NCBI GenBank assembly: GCA_018894105.1
Contig: CM032126.1
Span: 23,906,391 to 23,970,390 of the forward strand
Reading direction: 5' to 3'
DNA from: Jacaranda mimosifolia
Taxonomy: Eukaryota > Streptophyta > Magnoliopsida > Lamiales > Bignoniaceae
Length of the DNA stretch: 64,000 nucleotides
Shown here: in pieces, positions 24,095-36,498 of the stretch
Numbering within the stretch: position 1 is the stretch's first letter
Layout: each line of letters opens with the position of its first letter
Notes under the pieces: model-generated
Seen by the model: the letters and a program-made list of their open reading frames with translations, nothing else
The model's database searches: none
Told to the model about the DNA's origin: nothing
Translations under genes and position numbers: made by a program

Positions 24095-24774
24095 TGTTCA
24101 CACAAATTTCGTTTGTCTGCAAAATTAAATCACAAGACAAAGAAAATAATGGACAAATTGAATTTATATTGAAGAATATATAAGAATTACAATTAATCAG
24201 AGAAAAAAAATAGAAATTCTCTAATGAAACTAATCCCCTGATTCTTCTCCCAATATATATATGATCCAAGGGCTTGAAGCTTGTTCTTGGATATACGGTG
24301 TAGTATCCTTTGACTTGATAAAAGAACACTACGAAATTTCTTTGAAACTTGAACCTTGAATCTGAGATCAAAGGACTTGATGCTTTGAAGAGGTATAGGA
24401 CCTTCGCGGTAACAGTACGTCGTCGTAGCAGAAACTTGAAGACTTGAAGACTTGGACTTGAGAATATGTAGATATGAGAATATGTGAATATGAGTGTATG
24501 AGAGTATGAATGTGAATGTGTCCCAACTTGATTAGCTAGAGAGTGCTGAGCCACCAGACTTGATTTGACTGGCATGATATGTCTCCATCTTAACATTTGT
24601 CAACATTTGATTTGTATAAAATAAATATTAAAATATTAATTAAAAATTAACTATTTATCATTTGGAATTGAATTTAATAAATTCCAATATATAAATAGAA
24701 AATTTTAAATTAATAACTAATATATTATTTACACATGTCATTTTTCAATTGGCTCAAAAATTAAGCCGTCTACA
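24095..24774 (-). repeat. 5' LTR of Tat element
   Basis: Same boundaries as the partner at 10742-11432 (TGTTCACAC...GTCTACA). Upstream LTR because gag starts just inside it on the minus strand. The ORF at 24030-24596 crosses from the LTR into the leader in a frame different from gag and is not a gene. Confidence 0.95.
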
Positions 24775-24779
24775 CACTT

Positions 24780-27700
24780 TCTGTATCATTTCCAAATTCC
24801 TATTGCAGTTATTAATCCACTCCTCATTTTAGATGTTTTCCGTATTCCGTTTTCCCCCTCCCCGCCCCCCCAACTTGGAATTATCCCAAATGCTCTTTAG
24901 TATTCTTATCTAAAACAACTATCTTGTATTTCACGAGTAGTAGGCATATGTATGTCTTAGCGTTTATACTAATTTGTAAGAATTTTGCAGCTCTTGGTGG
25001 CAGTTCCTCATGCGCATCCACATTTTTCATATCGTAAGATGTCTTACCTTCCCCATTCCATATCTGTTGAAAGGTGAGTTAGGGTTACTTTATTTTATTT
25101 ATTTATTTATTTTTAATTTACACATGTACACATATATACTCAGTGTCTATTTGCAAGTTATGAATTGGACCAAAAATAAGGAAATAAGTTTTGTATTGTT
25201 TGAATACGACACATAAGAGTAAGGTTGAAGTAATGTTGGATTAATATGATCATTTTAAATATGTATATAGAAATATGGTTGTGTAAATTTATTTAATTTT
25301 TACTAAATGTTCACTTATGCTCACTGAAATGTGATGACCAATGGGTCTCAGATTGTGCCATGAAGGTGGCTCGTCAAGTAATGTTTGGATACGAGGAGTT
25401 TTCATTTGGAAGTCTTTATTTTAAGTTCATAATTTTGAATGAAATACAAGGGTTTCTTCTTTTTCTTCTTCTTCATCAAGTGGGATATAGGATTCTTCTT
25501 ACAATTTTTAAATTTTATTATTTTCATAAAATGATTTATATATCAAGTTTTAAAACTAAATTTTGCAATCCAAATGCTCCAGTAATTGAAAAGTATGCTC
25601 ATTTTAGATGTCCTTTAACTTTGAAATTGCTACATAAAATAAAGAATATAAAGATTTTTGAAGTACAGTAATTATTATGAGAAAAGTGTGGAGGATGCCA
25701 TAAATAAGTTGAGTAAATTATAGGAATGGTAATGGGGAAGATCGGATCCGGAATTAGTAATTCTCGCCCCTATCTCCACTTTTCAAATTAATCTTCATAT
25801 TTACCTCCATATTCAATGGGGAAAGAACTTTGTATCGATCTCTGTATCCAATGGATGTGGAGACTTTTGCAGTATTCTCCATTCCTCATTTCTCAATCTA
25901 TTTCCAAAATAAATAAATAAATAGAAATATATAATTAATTTAAAAGCCCACAAATTATAATTTTGCTCAAAATAAGTACAATCCAAGATCAACAAAAGTA
26001 AAATAAGTTTAATACAAGTCATAAAGTATTACATCCATCATTTTGTTCATTCACTTCGATCTTCAATTCTTTACATCATTAATTTCTAGCACACAAATCC
26101 TAATTAGCTACCATTTTAGATTTTCTTAATTTTTTAGGTATTTTTCCTTTCTATTTAATTTTTTAAAAAGTCTCTTTAATTGTATAGAATATGCATGTGC
26201 TCCATTAAATTTAAATCTTTAGACATGTATTGTTTTAGTTAGTATAAAATAATATGTAATTTTAAAATATATACATCTAGATAAATGATTCAGAATCATG
26301 TACAATAAGTATAAAAACTCTACCAATATAAAATTATAAATAAAAGTTGTGTTATGAAAAGATATATTTTTTGTGTCATTATTGATTATAATTGAAATTT
26401 AAATCTAACTATGCTTATTACATTATTTTGATCGAAAGTAAATAATTCATATATTATTATTTTGATAAAAAGAAATAAAGTACAATATTAAGAATTGAAA
26501 AATTATTTATTTTCAATTATAAAATTAATTCAATCAAAATAAATTTATATATATGTATATCAGAAGCCTAATCTAAAATTCCTCAAAAATTACTTTCATA
26601 TTTATGGATCATGGCGACAAAGATGGAAATGAAGGTGGAAATTCCTCATACCTGATCTCCAATCTCCATCTGGGTGTTCAGAATGGAGAAAGAGTAATAC
26701 CTTACTTGACTCCGCCTTCTTTGGGCTTGGTCAACGTATAGGTCTTTTGGTAATTTATATGTAAAAATGAGGATCTTTTGGTAATTATGTCTAATCTAAG
26801 GGGTGTTATTGTAATTAAATTTTTAATTTTTTCTAGTTTTAATGTAAGAGCATTTTGATCTTTTCATATTTTCCATATGTATTACATATAGGTCTTTCTT
26901 ATTATGGGATTATTTGTAATTTATGAAATAAAAAGAAATTTTTTTATTATTATGCCAAACCTCAATGGGAGTAGCTGTAATTCACTCTTTTCGTAGAAAT
27001 AGTGAATCCACCTCAAGCCTCTATCATATCTTATTAGCTCATCAATTTTTTCTTAAGTCCATGTAGTAGTGTCAAAATGATTTAGACATTAACTTGATAT
27101 TCCAACGATTGAAGGACTCAAAAATGTTGTAAGAGACATGATTATTTGTCAATTGAACATCAAATGCATGTCAACAACGAAGACCTCTTGAATGAGGTGT
27201 ATGATCAAACTTCACTACTATGACTATTATTAGAGTCAAAAGCCTGTGAAGGAGTTCCTCTTCAAAATGTCATCATAATATTTGACTTTTGCAACTCCTC
27301 ACAGGCGCCCAACTACTTATGCATTAAATTACTAAGTACCATGACAAAACTCACCCATGAAAGGTCAAATTAAATTCAAATTCATCAATTAAGTACTGTG
27401 ATAAGACTTCACCAGTGAGGCATCCTATTGAATCTGATTCCGATGATTAAACACCACAATCGAACCTCCCCCACGAGGATCTCACGTATCCTCTTGCTTC
27501 ACTCCATAGTGACTTGAGAAAGCCCCTTCGAAGAGACTTGCGTAAAACCACATTAAGAAGAGGTTCAACACCTCATTCACATGTTTTTCCACACGTTAAA
27601 TTGTTATTGACAAGTTGATAACAATTAAAATTATTCATTTAACTAAGTATACGAACGAGAAACAAAACAAAAATGTGAGCCAAGCAACTGTTTATGTAAA

Positions 27701-28687
27701 AGAAAAATGATAAGTGGCCTACATAAAGGGATTTCTTGAGTTGGTTACAACTCACACCATATATTCTAATTAACTCCTATGATGCAAAGCAAAATAAATT
27801 TTTCTAAGCCATTTGCTAATTTTGTTGGTAAAAATCCAAAATGCTTTTCGAATGATCATACCCACAAAAGGAACAAAGGCCAATGACATTTTACGAAGCG
27901 CAAGTGACACGATAAAGATCGAACAACTTAGCACCTAAGATAGCTGCCCACCTCCTAAGATGTGTGCCCGCCACCATGGATAGGCACCCAGGATAAGTGG
28001 CCACCCAGCACCCAGCAAAGCGATCGAGTACCCTGCAGGCACCCAACACACTTGCATGATCAGACGCCCTGTATGCACTCAGCACATAACAGTACGGTCA
28101 AGCACTCAACAAGCTCTCGATATCCCAGTAATTAACTGACTTCCAGCATTCACAAACACTATATCGATCACCTCAAATAGGCACCCACCACTAAAAAACA
28201 TATAAAAGCACAACAATATGCAGACAATGCCGTGAAAGCAACAAGATTCATGAATGATGAGTTGCCTACATGACTCAATGCTAAAGAAAGTATAATAAAA
28301 CTCTAACTTTTGTAATGAAGGCATGAGAGTTGACAATGAAATGAATGCAAATGCCATTTTGTGTCTAGCTAATACTTAGCCATCTAAAGAAGGACAAGGG
28401 AGCCTATGAAAAACCTAATCGTTGTGAACCCTCTCAATGAAACTCACTAAAGGACATTCCCAATAAAGAGATTGTAGCCACATAAAGTGGGAAAATCTTT
28501 AAAGCACGAAAAGTCATATTCCTAACAAAACCTCCAAAGGTCACAAGTGAAGGATCCTCTAAGAATTACCTCTGCAAGGCATTCCGAAAGGCTCACAAAG
28601 CAACTTAATTTTAAAAGGAAACCTAAAAGATATTTAGAGTATAAAACCCTGCCAACAAAGAGGAATTCTAAGTTACAGTTCAACACC
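24780..28687. other. AT-rich intergenic DNA, no gene seen
   Basis: No frame here shows a domain or an exon-like pattern. A stretch at about 25716-26703 begins GGAATGGTAATGGGGA and contains CGCCCCTATCTCC and many short inverted words, like the wreck of an hAT-type MITE, but I could not match its ends. The part at 27000-28640 is richer in C and A and may be old retroelement non-coding DNA. Confidence 0.5.
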
Positions 28688-29029
28688 TAAGGGTGGCAAT
28701 TTGGGTGGGTTCGAGTTGGGACAAGTTAGGGGTATTATATAAATTTACTCAAGCCGAACCCCACCCTTTTAATTTTCAACTTGATAAGCTTAAACCCGAC
28801 CTAACCCACTCCAAATCAGGTCAACCCAGGTCAACCTAATTATAAAATTGATTGACCCAATAACCCAATAACCCACAACCCACCCAACCTATTACGATAA
28901 TGATAATGTAAACCATATTTTACATTGCTTGTTATTGTAGATTTGACTTCCATAATCCATTTTCATTGTGCATTGAAGGAATAAATTACATAAACATTTG
29001 TATAATATAAATAATATTTCAGTCGGTAT

Positions 29030-29382
29030 TAACTTGGTGGATTTGAAGGCTTAGCCCAGTTTGAAAAGCCGTTTACTTAAACATAGGCCTAGTCGTTTCA
29101 ATAAATCCTAAAGCCTTATCCTAGTTTGAAAGCCGACCTAAAAGCATATTTTCTACCAAGGCTTCAATTAGATCTAAAAAGCAAGTAAATCTAAATTCTT
29201 AATTAATATACTCAAACTTGTAATATACCTTGATAGGCAATAATCAATATGATAAATAACGAATGCATAATTATAAAAGTTTAAATTTAAGTATAAAATA
29301 GTATTATTTCAACAAAAAGAAATACTAACAACATAAAGGATTCCATAAAGAACTAATGAAAAAAAAATCAAATATAATGAGC

Positions 29383-29433
<51 letters not shown>

Positions 29434-29613
29434 GGTCGGCCTATTAGGCTTTGCAATATTTTAGAAGAGTCTAAGTCTAACATATTTAGTTTATAAAAAT
29501 TACTTCTTTAGCCTTAATTTGGCCTTTTTATTAAATATGTTAGGACAAGGTAAGCTATAAGTTAGCTAAGCCATATGCCCGTAAAGAGTAACTTGGCCTA
29601 TTTCCATCCCTAA
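29030..29613. mobile_element. Possible second MITE nested in the hAT-like element
   Basis: The words GGCTTAGCCCAGTTTGAAAAGCC (in two parts, 29051-29075) and AAGCCTTATCCTAGTTTGAAAGCC (in two parts, ~29111-29136) on one side, and AAGCTATAAGTTAGCTAAGCC with TTGGCCTATTTCCATCCCT on the other (~29560-29613), are mutually related and unlike the host element. Boundaries are approximate; no duplication was found. Confidence 0.35.
29385..29431. repeat. (ATT)n microsatellite
   Basis: About 15 uninterrupted ATT units. Confidence 0.95.
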
Positions 29614-29951
29614 TGGCGGTTGGGAATAAGAAAGGAATAAAGCTAGGGCTTTCTTCTTTTTTTACCTTTTTTTGGGCATTTTAGGCCTTGACTTATTTTG
29701 AATATTTAACTTATATATATATATATTAATATTATGTAGGTTGGGTTAGGTTGATAAGTCATCCGAAAAATAATTTCGGGTTGGCCGGGTCAACCCACAA
29801 CCCAACCCAACCCAAAACCACCTAAAATTTTTGGGTTGTATTTCGGGGCAACCTAATTTCAACCCAATCCAATAAACCCCAACCCAAACCCACTAATTTC
29901 GTGTTGGTTTCGTGTTGGGTTGTTGGATCAAGTAAGAAATTGCCACCCCTA

Positions 29952-32046
29952 CCTCCTCTAGTGCCCACTAGGTGTTTAAATGTGATGTTAGTTGCCTAAA
30001 CATCTCCCCACGCACTGAAGCATTGTTTCCTTATGCCCGGGAAATGCCACCTTGGCGTTGAACCTAGGAGCTCCAACTCGACTTTGTTAGAGATTAATTT
30101 GCCAAAAAGATGACCTAATATCTGAAAAGGTCTAACTCTCCAAGTAGAGTGAACACTTAATGCAAAAAATATCAACAATGAATGAGGACTCAAGAATTAA
30201 AAAAGTGATATATTGTTAATCCCTTGAATGTAAACGAAGCTAATTAAGCAGTGATTACCCGCTGCGGAGACACTTGCCTTGAGGATACCCAGAGCAAAAG
30301 GATAAAAGTTATCTTGAAAACATACATTGGCCATGAAGACAACCTAACAAGTTTCAAAAAATATCTAAGTATTCCGAAGAACATAAAAGTCCACATGCGA
30401 TCTCGAAGGATTTTCAAGATGAAAAGCTCCATAAAACTTTTCTAAGCCTTTAACAAGACATGAAATTTATCTAAGTCCTTAGATGAGCAGATAAAAAATC
30501 TTTATTCCAAGTCTTTGAACTAATAGAATTACACACTTAACCTATTTAAGCCATTGAAAATCGATCAATTTGATAATCTTATTTTAATGGACTAAAGTAA
30601 GGTGTATATATATTAAAACTAGATTTACAATATATTTTCAATATGAAACTAGAGTATTCCTATTGAAAATAGGAGGCTTTAATGATGTTGACAAATTTTG
30701 ACTATAAGGGTAATTTGGTAAATTAACCAAAAATGACCCAATAAATTAAATTAAGTAAAAGCACCAAAGAGCCCAAGGGCAATTAAGCCCATGAAGAATG
30801 GCCAAAAATCCTTACTAGGCCTAAGCCCATCTAGAAAAAACTACAAATATAAAGCTATAAAGGGAACTTGGACATAAGAAATTATTTGCAAAAGAACCAC
30901 AAACCTTCAAGAACTTACGAAAGAGAGATCTCTCTGCGCACGTTCCAGAGGAGAAAAACCGACTTTCTACTATTTATAAGAGATGACCTCACTCCATTTT
31001 TGTGCAACATCATATTGCATAAAAAAAAATCTTATAATAATAAGTCTAATTGTGCAAATAATTAGTATTTTCTTTAAAACTTAGTTATATAACTCAAGTT
31101 TTAATTAGTGATGTATACATATTTATTAATAAAGTCAAATCTTTTAATATTCACATGACTTTGTATATACAAAAATGTATAAGAATATATAAAAACCACA
31201 TGTGTATAAGAAATATATAGGGATAATTTTGTTCTCTAATATATTAATTCAAATGCTTCTAATCCCAATATTATTAATTAGGCAAAGAGGTGAGATACAT
31301 ATTATTAATAAAGTCAAATCTTTTAATAGTCACATGACTTTGTATATACAAAAATGTATAAGAATATATAAAAACCACATGTGTATAAGAAATATATAGG
31401 GATAATTTTGTTCTCTAATATATTAATTCAAATGCTTCAATCCCAATATTATTAATTAGGCAAAGAGGTGAGATACATAATTAAACACTTTAGGATAAAA
31501 TACTAAACTTTTTTATTAATCATTTAAGCGTGTTAACGAAACATTCAATTACACATAAATTATACATCTAACCTACACAATCATAACATACGAATGAGTC
31601 CTAAAAAACACAAAGGAATATTTAACGATAGTCCACTAGATTGGAAAAATAAAAAGTAACATTTATAATTAAAAAGGAAAATGTGAGTTCCTGCATGCTA
31701 TAGTTTAGAAAACTTATTCCCATTTATGAACAATAAAGCCTCATTTTTTCTGTGAATATCGTTTACATCTGACAATATAAATTATTAAGAAGAATTTTTC
31801 GCTTGTTTTATTTTCTTTTTGTTTTATGTTTATTTGTTTCCGAGATATTTTTTAAATAACTAATATTCAACATGATTTGGGGATTGATTCTTAAAAAATT
31901 TGAAATCAGTTGTATGCGCCACAAAAGAAACAAAAAGACATCATTGAATTTGAATATAAGGATTTAATAATAAAAATTTTAAATTCATAATAACAAATCC
32001 CTTGAGCTTGTTGAGCAAGATTCAATTACGTGGCGTGGATTTCAAG
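29952..32046. other. Intergenic DNA, no gene seen
   Basis: Short ORFs (for example 30251-30445 and 30868-31065) lack domains. The only structure is the 179 bp tandem duplication at 31124-31480. Confidence 0.6.
31124..31480. repeat. Two-copy 179 bp tandem duplication
   Basis: TATTAATAAAGTCAAATC at 31124 recurs at 31303. The copies stay nearly identical through GGCAAAGAGGTGAGATACAT. The few differences suggest a recent event. Confidence 0.9.
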
Positions 32047-32051
32047 AGAGG

Positions 32052-32997
32052 TGTCACTGCCCAACTAAATAAGATAAAATAAAATTTTTATATATAAATT
32101 AAATCAATAAAAGACTAAAACTAGAAAGTTGTTCTTTATCTCTTCATCTTGCTAACTCTCCTCCATATTTGAAAATGCCAACAAGAAAGAATAAGCTCGG
32201 AAGCCCAACAAGCACTTTACATATATTTAATATGCAAAATATTAAAAATACCTTATAATTAACATTTCCTTGTGACTATAACCACAAAATCGGTGAACAA
32301 TCCACCACAATAACAAAACATACTAAGTTTTAAAACTAATTTCGAGCCGGCATATATAAAGGTTCCGGATTGCATAGATTCCATATCACATAGCAAAATA
32401 TTATATTTAACATGATTATGCAAAACATATTCTCATATTAAGAATTGTAAGCATTTCAAACCTTAAACATAAATAAAATACTCCCCCACTAATCTTATAA
32501 AGTTAAATAGAAACATCAAATACCACTTGGAGATCCTTCCTCTCCTCTTCTTCCTCTAATATCTTCTCCTCTTCCTCTAATATTTTCTCATTCCACAAGG
32601 TAAGTATGTCTTCACATATTCCCAACTTATATATAAGCAATTTTTATAACTCATAAATTAATTCTCACCATTCCTACATAATACACCACTACTTCTCATT
32701 CTTAATAAAATGCACCTGTACATATACTTGAATAAATATGCTATTACGTCATATTCCTCCACTATTATATGATTAATACACCACTATTTTCCTCATTCTT
32801 CATACACCATGCATGTTCCTAAGTAAAGATACTATTACATGATAAATACACCACTATCTCTCATTCTTAAGTAACCCCTCTTCATATTCCTCTTGTAACT
32901 TATAACCATAATTTTAAGAATAAAAGTCCACTAATTGTCATTACTTAATTAAGCTAGTAAATCAATTTATTATTATAATTATCTTTGGGGAATTGCA
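32052..32997 (-). repeat. Downstream LTR of the collapsed element
   Basis: Pairs with 33228-34029 plus 35433-35581 along its full length, including TAGAAAGTTGTTCTTTATCT and TACACCACTA words. Contains no ORF of note. Confidence 0.9.
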
Positions 32998-33227
32998 AAC
33001 ACCCCTCCTTCAAAACGCGACATCCTTGTCGCAGTTGACACAGTTCAAATTAGTCACTAGATATTGGGATTCTAGAGGTGGCTCCTATGAGTTTAAGAGG
33101 TGGCTTCCACATGCATAGTACTTTGTCCCATAGGTTCACGAGGTAGCTCCCACACGCGTAGCACTTTATCCCACATAGCACTTAGTTCCCTATATTCTGA
33201 CTAGTGATTGGCTCTGATAACATTTTG
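32998..33227 (-). other. 230 bp interior of the collapsed element
   Basis: Polypurine-type end at the left (CCCCTCCTTC on the plus strand, 33001-33010) and primer-site complement GGCTCTGATAACA at 33212-33224. In between, three copies of GAGGT(G/A)GCT(C/T)C with following similarity start near 33074, 33096 and 33139, the last two 43 bp apart. Nothing codes. Confidence 0.8.
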
Positions 33228-34029
33228 TCACGTCTCAACTCAATAAGATAAAATAAATTTTTTATACATAAATCAAATTAATAAAGACTAAAACTAGAAA
33301 GTTGTTCTTTATCTCTTCACCTTTCTAACTCTCCTCCATATCTAAAAATGTCAATAAGAAAGAGTGAGTTCGGAAGCCCAGTAAGCATTTTACATATATT
33401 TAAGATGCAAAATATTCAAAAAACCCTATAATTAACATTATCATGTGACTATGACTCCAAAATCGGTAGACAATCCACCACCATAACAAAACATACAAAG
33501 TTTCGAAACTAGTTTCGAGCCGGCATATACAAAGGTTCCACATCGCATAGATTCTATATCACATAGTCAACATGGTTATGCAAAACATATTCTCATATTA
33601 AAGACTGTGAACATTTCAAACATTAAACATAAATAAAATACTCACCCACTACTCATAAAGTTAAATACAAACATCAAACACCACTTGAAGATCCTTCCTC
33701 TCCACTCCTTCCTCTAATACCTTCTCCTCTTCTTCTAATATTTTCTCATTCCACAAGGTAAGTATGTTCTCACATATTCCTAACATATATATATAAGCAA
33801 TATTTGTAACTCATAAATTAATTCTCACTATTCCTACATAATACACCACTACTTCTCATTCTTAATAAAATGCACCCTACATATACTTGAATAAATATGT
33901 TATTACTCCATATTCCCCCACTATTATATGATTAATACACCACTATTTTTCTCATTCTTAATACACCATGCTCCTAAGTAAAGACACCATTACATGATAA
34001 ATACACCACTATTTCTCATTCTTAAAAGT

Positions 34030-35432
34030 CCTTTTTTTATGCCAAACTGAGTTCTAATCCCAGCTATATTTGGCGAAGTGAGGCTACCCAGAATCTAATT
34101 AAAGATGGTAGTTCAATGAAGATTGGCAATGGTGAAGATGTTGTAATCGGTAGAGACCCATGACTAATTGATTTGCAGAATCCGGATGTTACAACAGTCT
34201 TGAACCCGATATTATTTAATACCAAAGTTAGTTCTCTCATTAAGTTGGATGGTGGAGGCTGGGATAGAGAGTTAATCCTCTCTACTTTTAATGATAGAGA
34301 TGCTAATCAAATCATATCCATTTTGCTCAGCCATATGAGGACCAATGACTGTAGGATTTGGCGTTTAGATTGCAAAGGAAAATACTCTATTCAAAGTGGT
34401 TATAAAATGCTATCATCAAGCGAAATGACCAGACTAACTACCAATCTGACGCAATTTGGAAATGAATTTGGAAGGCTAAAATTCCTCCTAAAGTCAGAAT
34501 TTTGGTTTGGAGAGCATGCACAAACAGCTTACCAACAAGAGATAAACTGTTATCTAAGAAAGTGGATGTCAACCCCCTTTGTCAAGTATGCCAAGCTCAA
34601 CCAGAAATTGTTTTTCATGTCCTAATTCACTGCACAGTTGCAAAGGCTTGTTGAAGAATGGTTTTAGCTGGATCTCCACCTTCACAGACTGACAATATGC
34701 TAGATTAGATAAGGACTTTACACTTAAAATCTAATGCAGAGGAAGGATATAGGAATTTGAAGGTTCTATGGAGCTTATAGGATAACAGGAATCAAGTTGT
34801 TTGGAATAACAAAGTAGAATCAACTAATAAGATTATCTACGAGCAAATACATAGCTCCAGCAACGGGATTTTGCCCAACAACGCAGAACAAAACCAATTC
34901 TTGGAGATAATGATTTAGATTCTTTTAGATGGTTGTGGCCTCCCATTGGTTGGTTTAAGTGTAATATAGATGCAGCAATTTTTGAGCAAGATTCTGAGTT
35001 TGGTGTTGGTTGGGTGATAAGGGATGATCAAGGTGAGTTTCAAGTTGCAAAAGCAGTTTCATTCTTAGGAAAAGTAACCCCTTTGATAGCTGAATCTCTT
35101 AGCTTTCGTGAGGCATTGAGTTGGATCAAGAGAAACGTCCCCCAAGTTACCTTTGAACCAGATTCTAAGTTAGTAGTTGATGCAATGGCTAATAATTCCT
35201 TAGATTTTTCTTATTTTGGTACGATTTTTAATGATTGTAAATCTCTTCTTTCTGAGCTTAGAAGCAAGGTTAAATTCATTAGACATTCAACGATCCATGT
35301 TGCTCATAAATTACAAGAGCATCTGGTTCTTTGTGTCGACCAGCTTTGTGGGACAATCATGCTTATGCATTCCTTTTGGATGTTCTTTTCGAAGATTTGC
35401 AATAAAACTTTTCCTTCAATGTCAAAAAAAAA
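34030..35432 (+). mobile_element. 5'-truncated LINE inserted in the LTR
   Basis: Non-LTR retrotransposon 3' end. From the left: the C-terminal reverse-transcriptase tail (SYIWRS, then KIGNGEDVVIGRDP at ~34117), a segment open at 34173-34625, a zf-RVT-type zinc finger (LCQVC then HVLIHC, ~34580-34640) and an RNase H domain at 34933-35330 (CNIDAA, GVGWVIRDDQGEF, AESLSFREAL, FEPDSKLVVDAM). It ends in a poly-A run (35424-35436). The endonuclease and the catalytic YxDD part of reverse transcriptase are missing, as in a 5'-truncated copy. Frameshifts and stops separate the domains. AAAAGT on both sides may be the target duplication, but the poly-A makes this ambiguous. Confidence 0.85.
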
Positions 35433-35514
35433 AAAAGTAACACCACTTCATATTTCTCTTGTAGCTTATAACAATAATTTCAAGAATAAAAGTCCAATAA
35501 TTTTTATTACTTAA
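34933..35514 (+). pseudogene. LINE-encoded RNase H domain
   Basis: The longest open part of the LINE. Four RNase H positions are readable: Asp in CNIDAA, Glu in IAESLSFREAL, Asp in FEPDSKLVVDAM, and a His-containing stretch HVAHKLQEH where relatives have HVPR..N..AH. The plant LINE C-terminal RNase H is thought to degrade RNA during integration. The frame runs through the poly-A into LTR sequence, so its true end is before ~35430. The upstream frame is different, so the domain is cut off from reverse transcriptase. Confidence 0.75.
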
Positions 35515-35586
35515 TTAAGTTAGTAAATTAATTTATTATTATTATAATTATTATTATTATAATTATCTTTGGGGCATTACAAGAGG

Positions 35587-36461
35587 TAACTACAATTATT
35601 TGAGAAATAAAGTAGGAAAGTTTGATAGGAATAATTGTTCGTGTTCCAACTTTCTCTCCATTTATAGATCAACAAATTAATCCTTGCTCCTAAGATAATT
35701 CCCATGTCTCACACCTTTTTTTTGTTGTTTTTTTGGTTAATATTGGCTTCGAAATTCACCATCTAACCTTAAGGTGGCTATGATATGCAAAAATGAAATT
35801 ACTTTAGAAATAAAATGAATATGAGAAAAATGATGTTAGTATAAATTATTATGTGTTTGATATGATAAATAATGAAAAAGAAATGAAATTGATATTCCTT
35901 ACTTGATTCAAATATCATGATTGGTATTTAGTAATGATACGTAGGAATGGAATAAAAATATTTTAAATGATCAAATTATCTTTTCATATAAAATTATTAA
36001 AATAAAATATTTTATTGATAAATTGTTTATATTTTATAATTCTATGTCTTTTTAGAATCTTTAATTTTTTATTCCATAAACATATATGAAAAAGATTATA
36101 ATTTATTTATATTTTGGGTAAACTTAATTTTTTCTTGATAAAAATAAAAGAGATGTGGTACTTGGTTAATTATTCTTACTGAAGTATGAAGATTATTGGA
36201 GAAACACCTGTAGATAAGAAGATACCATCAAAGATATATGTGAGAGTTTTTGTGATTGTTAATTGTAAAAATAAGTTATTTCCTAATAGATTAGGAATAG
36301 CTAAATTTAGAGGGAAGGAATGACTAAACCCCCGCTTTTATGAATGAGAATTGAACTAGAATTCCTATTAGAATGCGGATTTCTTAAATCATACAAAGCA
36401 TAAGTGTAGGAATAGATTTGGGAATGTCTGTTCCATTTTCACCCCATTCCTATATCTAACA

Positions 36462-36498
<37 letters not shown>

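Larger units (their letters stand above)
10742..24774 (-). mobile_element. Complete Tat-lineage Ty3/gypsy retrotransposon (14.0 kb)
   Basis: The LTRs at 10742-11432 and 24095-24774 both start TGTTCACACAAATTT and end AAGCCGTCTACA. The 5 bp CACTT directly flanks the element on both sides (10737-10741 and 24775-24779), a perfect target-site duplication. Coding runs on the minus strand: gag, protease, reverse transcriptase, RNase H, a second (archaeal-type) RNase H and integrase, at 16898-24010. The second RNase H is diagnostic of the Tat/Ogre group. Between pol and the 3' LTR lies 5.5 kb holding an antisense PMD gene and minisatellites. By eye the LTRs differ at roughly two dozen of ~680 positions, mostly transitions, so the insertion is fairly recent but now inactive. 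Confidence 0.93.
28688..29951. mobile_element. hAT-like non-autonomous element (MITE-like), 1.26 kb
   Basis: The ends are 15 bp inverted repeats: TAAGGGTGGCAATTT at 28688-28702 and AAATTGCCACCCCTA at 29937-29951, one mismatch. Next to each end are runs of GGGTTGGGTTGGG / CCCAACCCAACCC-type words facing each other. No transposase frame is present. The 8 bp on the two sides do not match, so the duplication has decayed or the true ends differ by a few bases. An (ATT)n run (29385-29431) and a second inserted element (below) lie inside. Confidence 0.65.
32052..35581 (-). mobile_element. Collapsed LTR retroelement with 230 bp interior
   Basis: Two ~0.95 kb repeats (32052-32997 and 33228-35581, the second split by a LINE) flank only 230 bp. 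AGAGG lies directly outside both ends (32047-32051 and 35582-35586), so the whole unit inserted as one. On the minus strand the LTR reads TGTAATGCCCCAAAGATAAT to TGAGACGTGACA. An iMet-type primer site (33212-33224, reading TGTTATCAGAGCC) follows the upstream LTR, and a GAAGGAGGGG polypurine run precedes the downstream one. There are no coding domains: a non-autonomous derivative of a chromovirus-like gypsy element. Confidence 0.88.
33228..35581 (-). repeat. Upstream LTR of the collapsed element, interrupted
   Basis: LTR sequence runs from 33228 to about 34029, is interrupted by a LINE, and resumes at about 35433 with AGTAACACCACTTCATAT, which matches the uninterrupted partner at ~32870. It ends GGGGCATTACA at 35581. 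Confidence 0.9.

Noticed and set aside
27891..28085. 64-codon minus-strand ORF rich in Cys and Ala
   Set aside because: Local GC-rich repeat of CACCCA-like words explains it; no domain.
33212..33224. Possible tRNA gene fragment (GGCTCTGATAACA)
   Set aside because: It is the complement of an iMet primer site next to an LTR; no cloverleaf around it.
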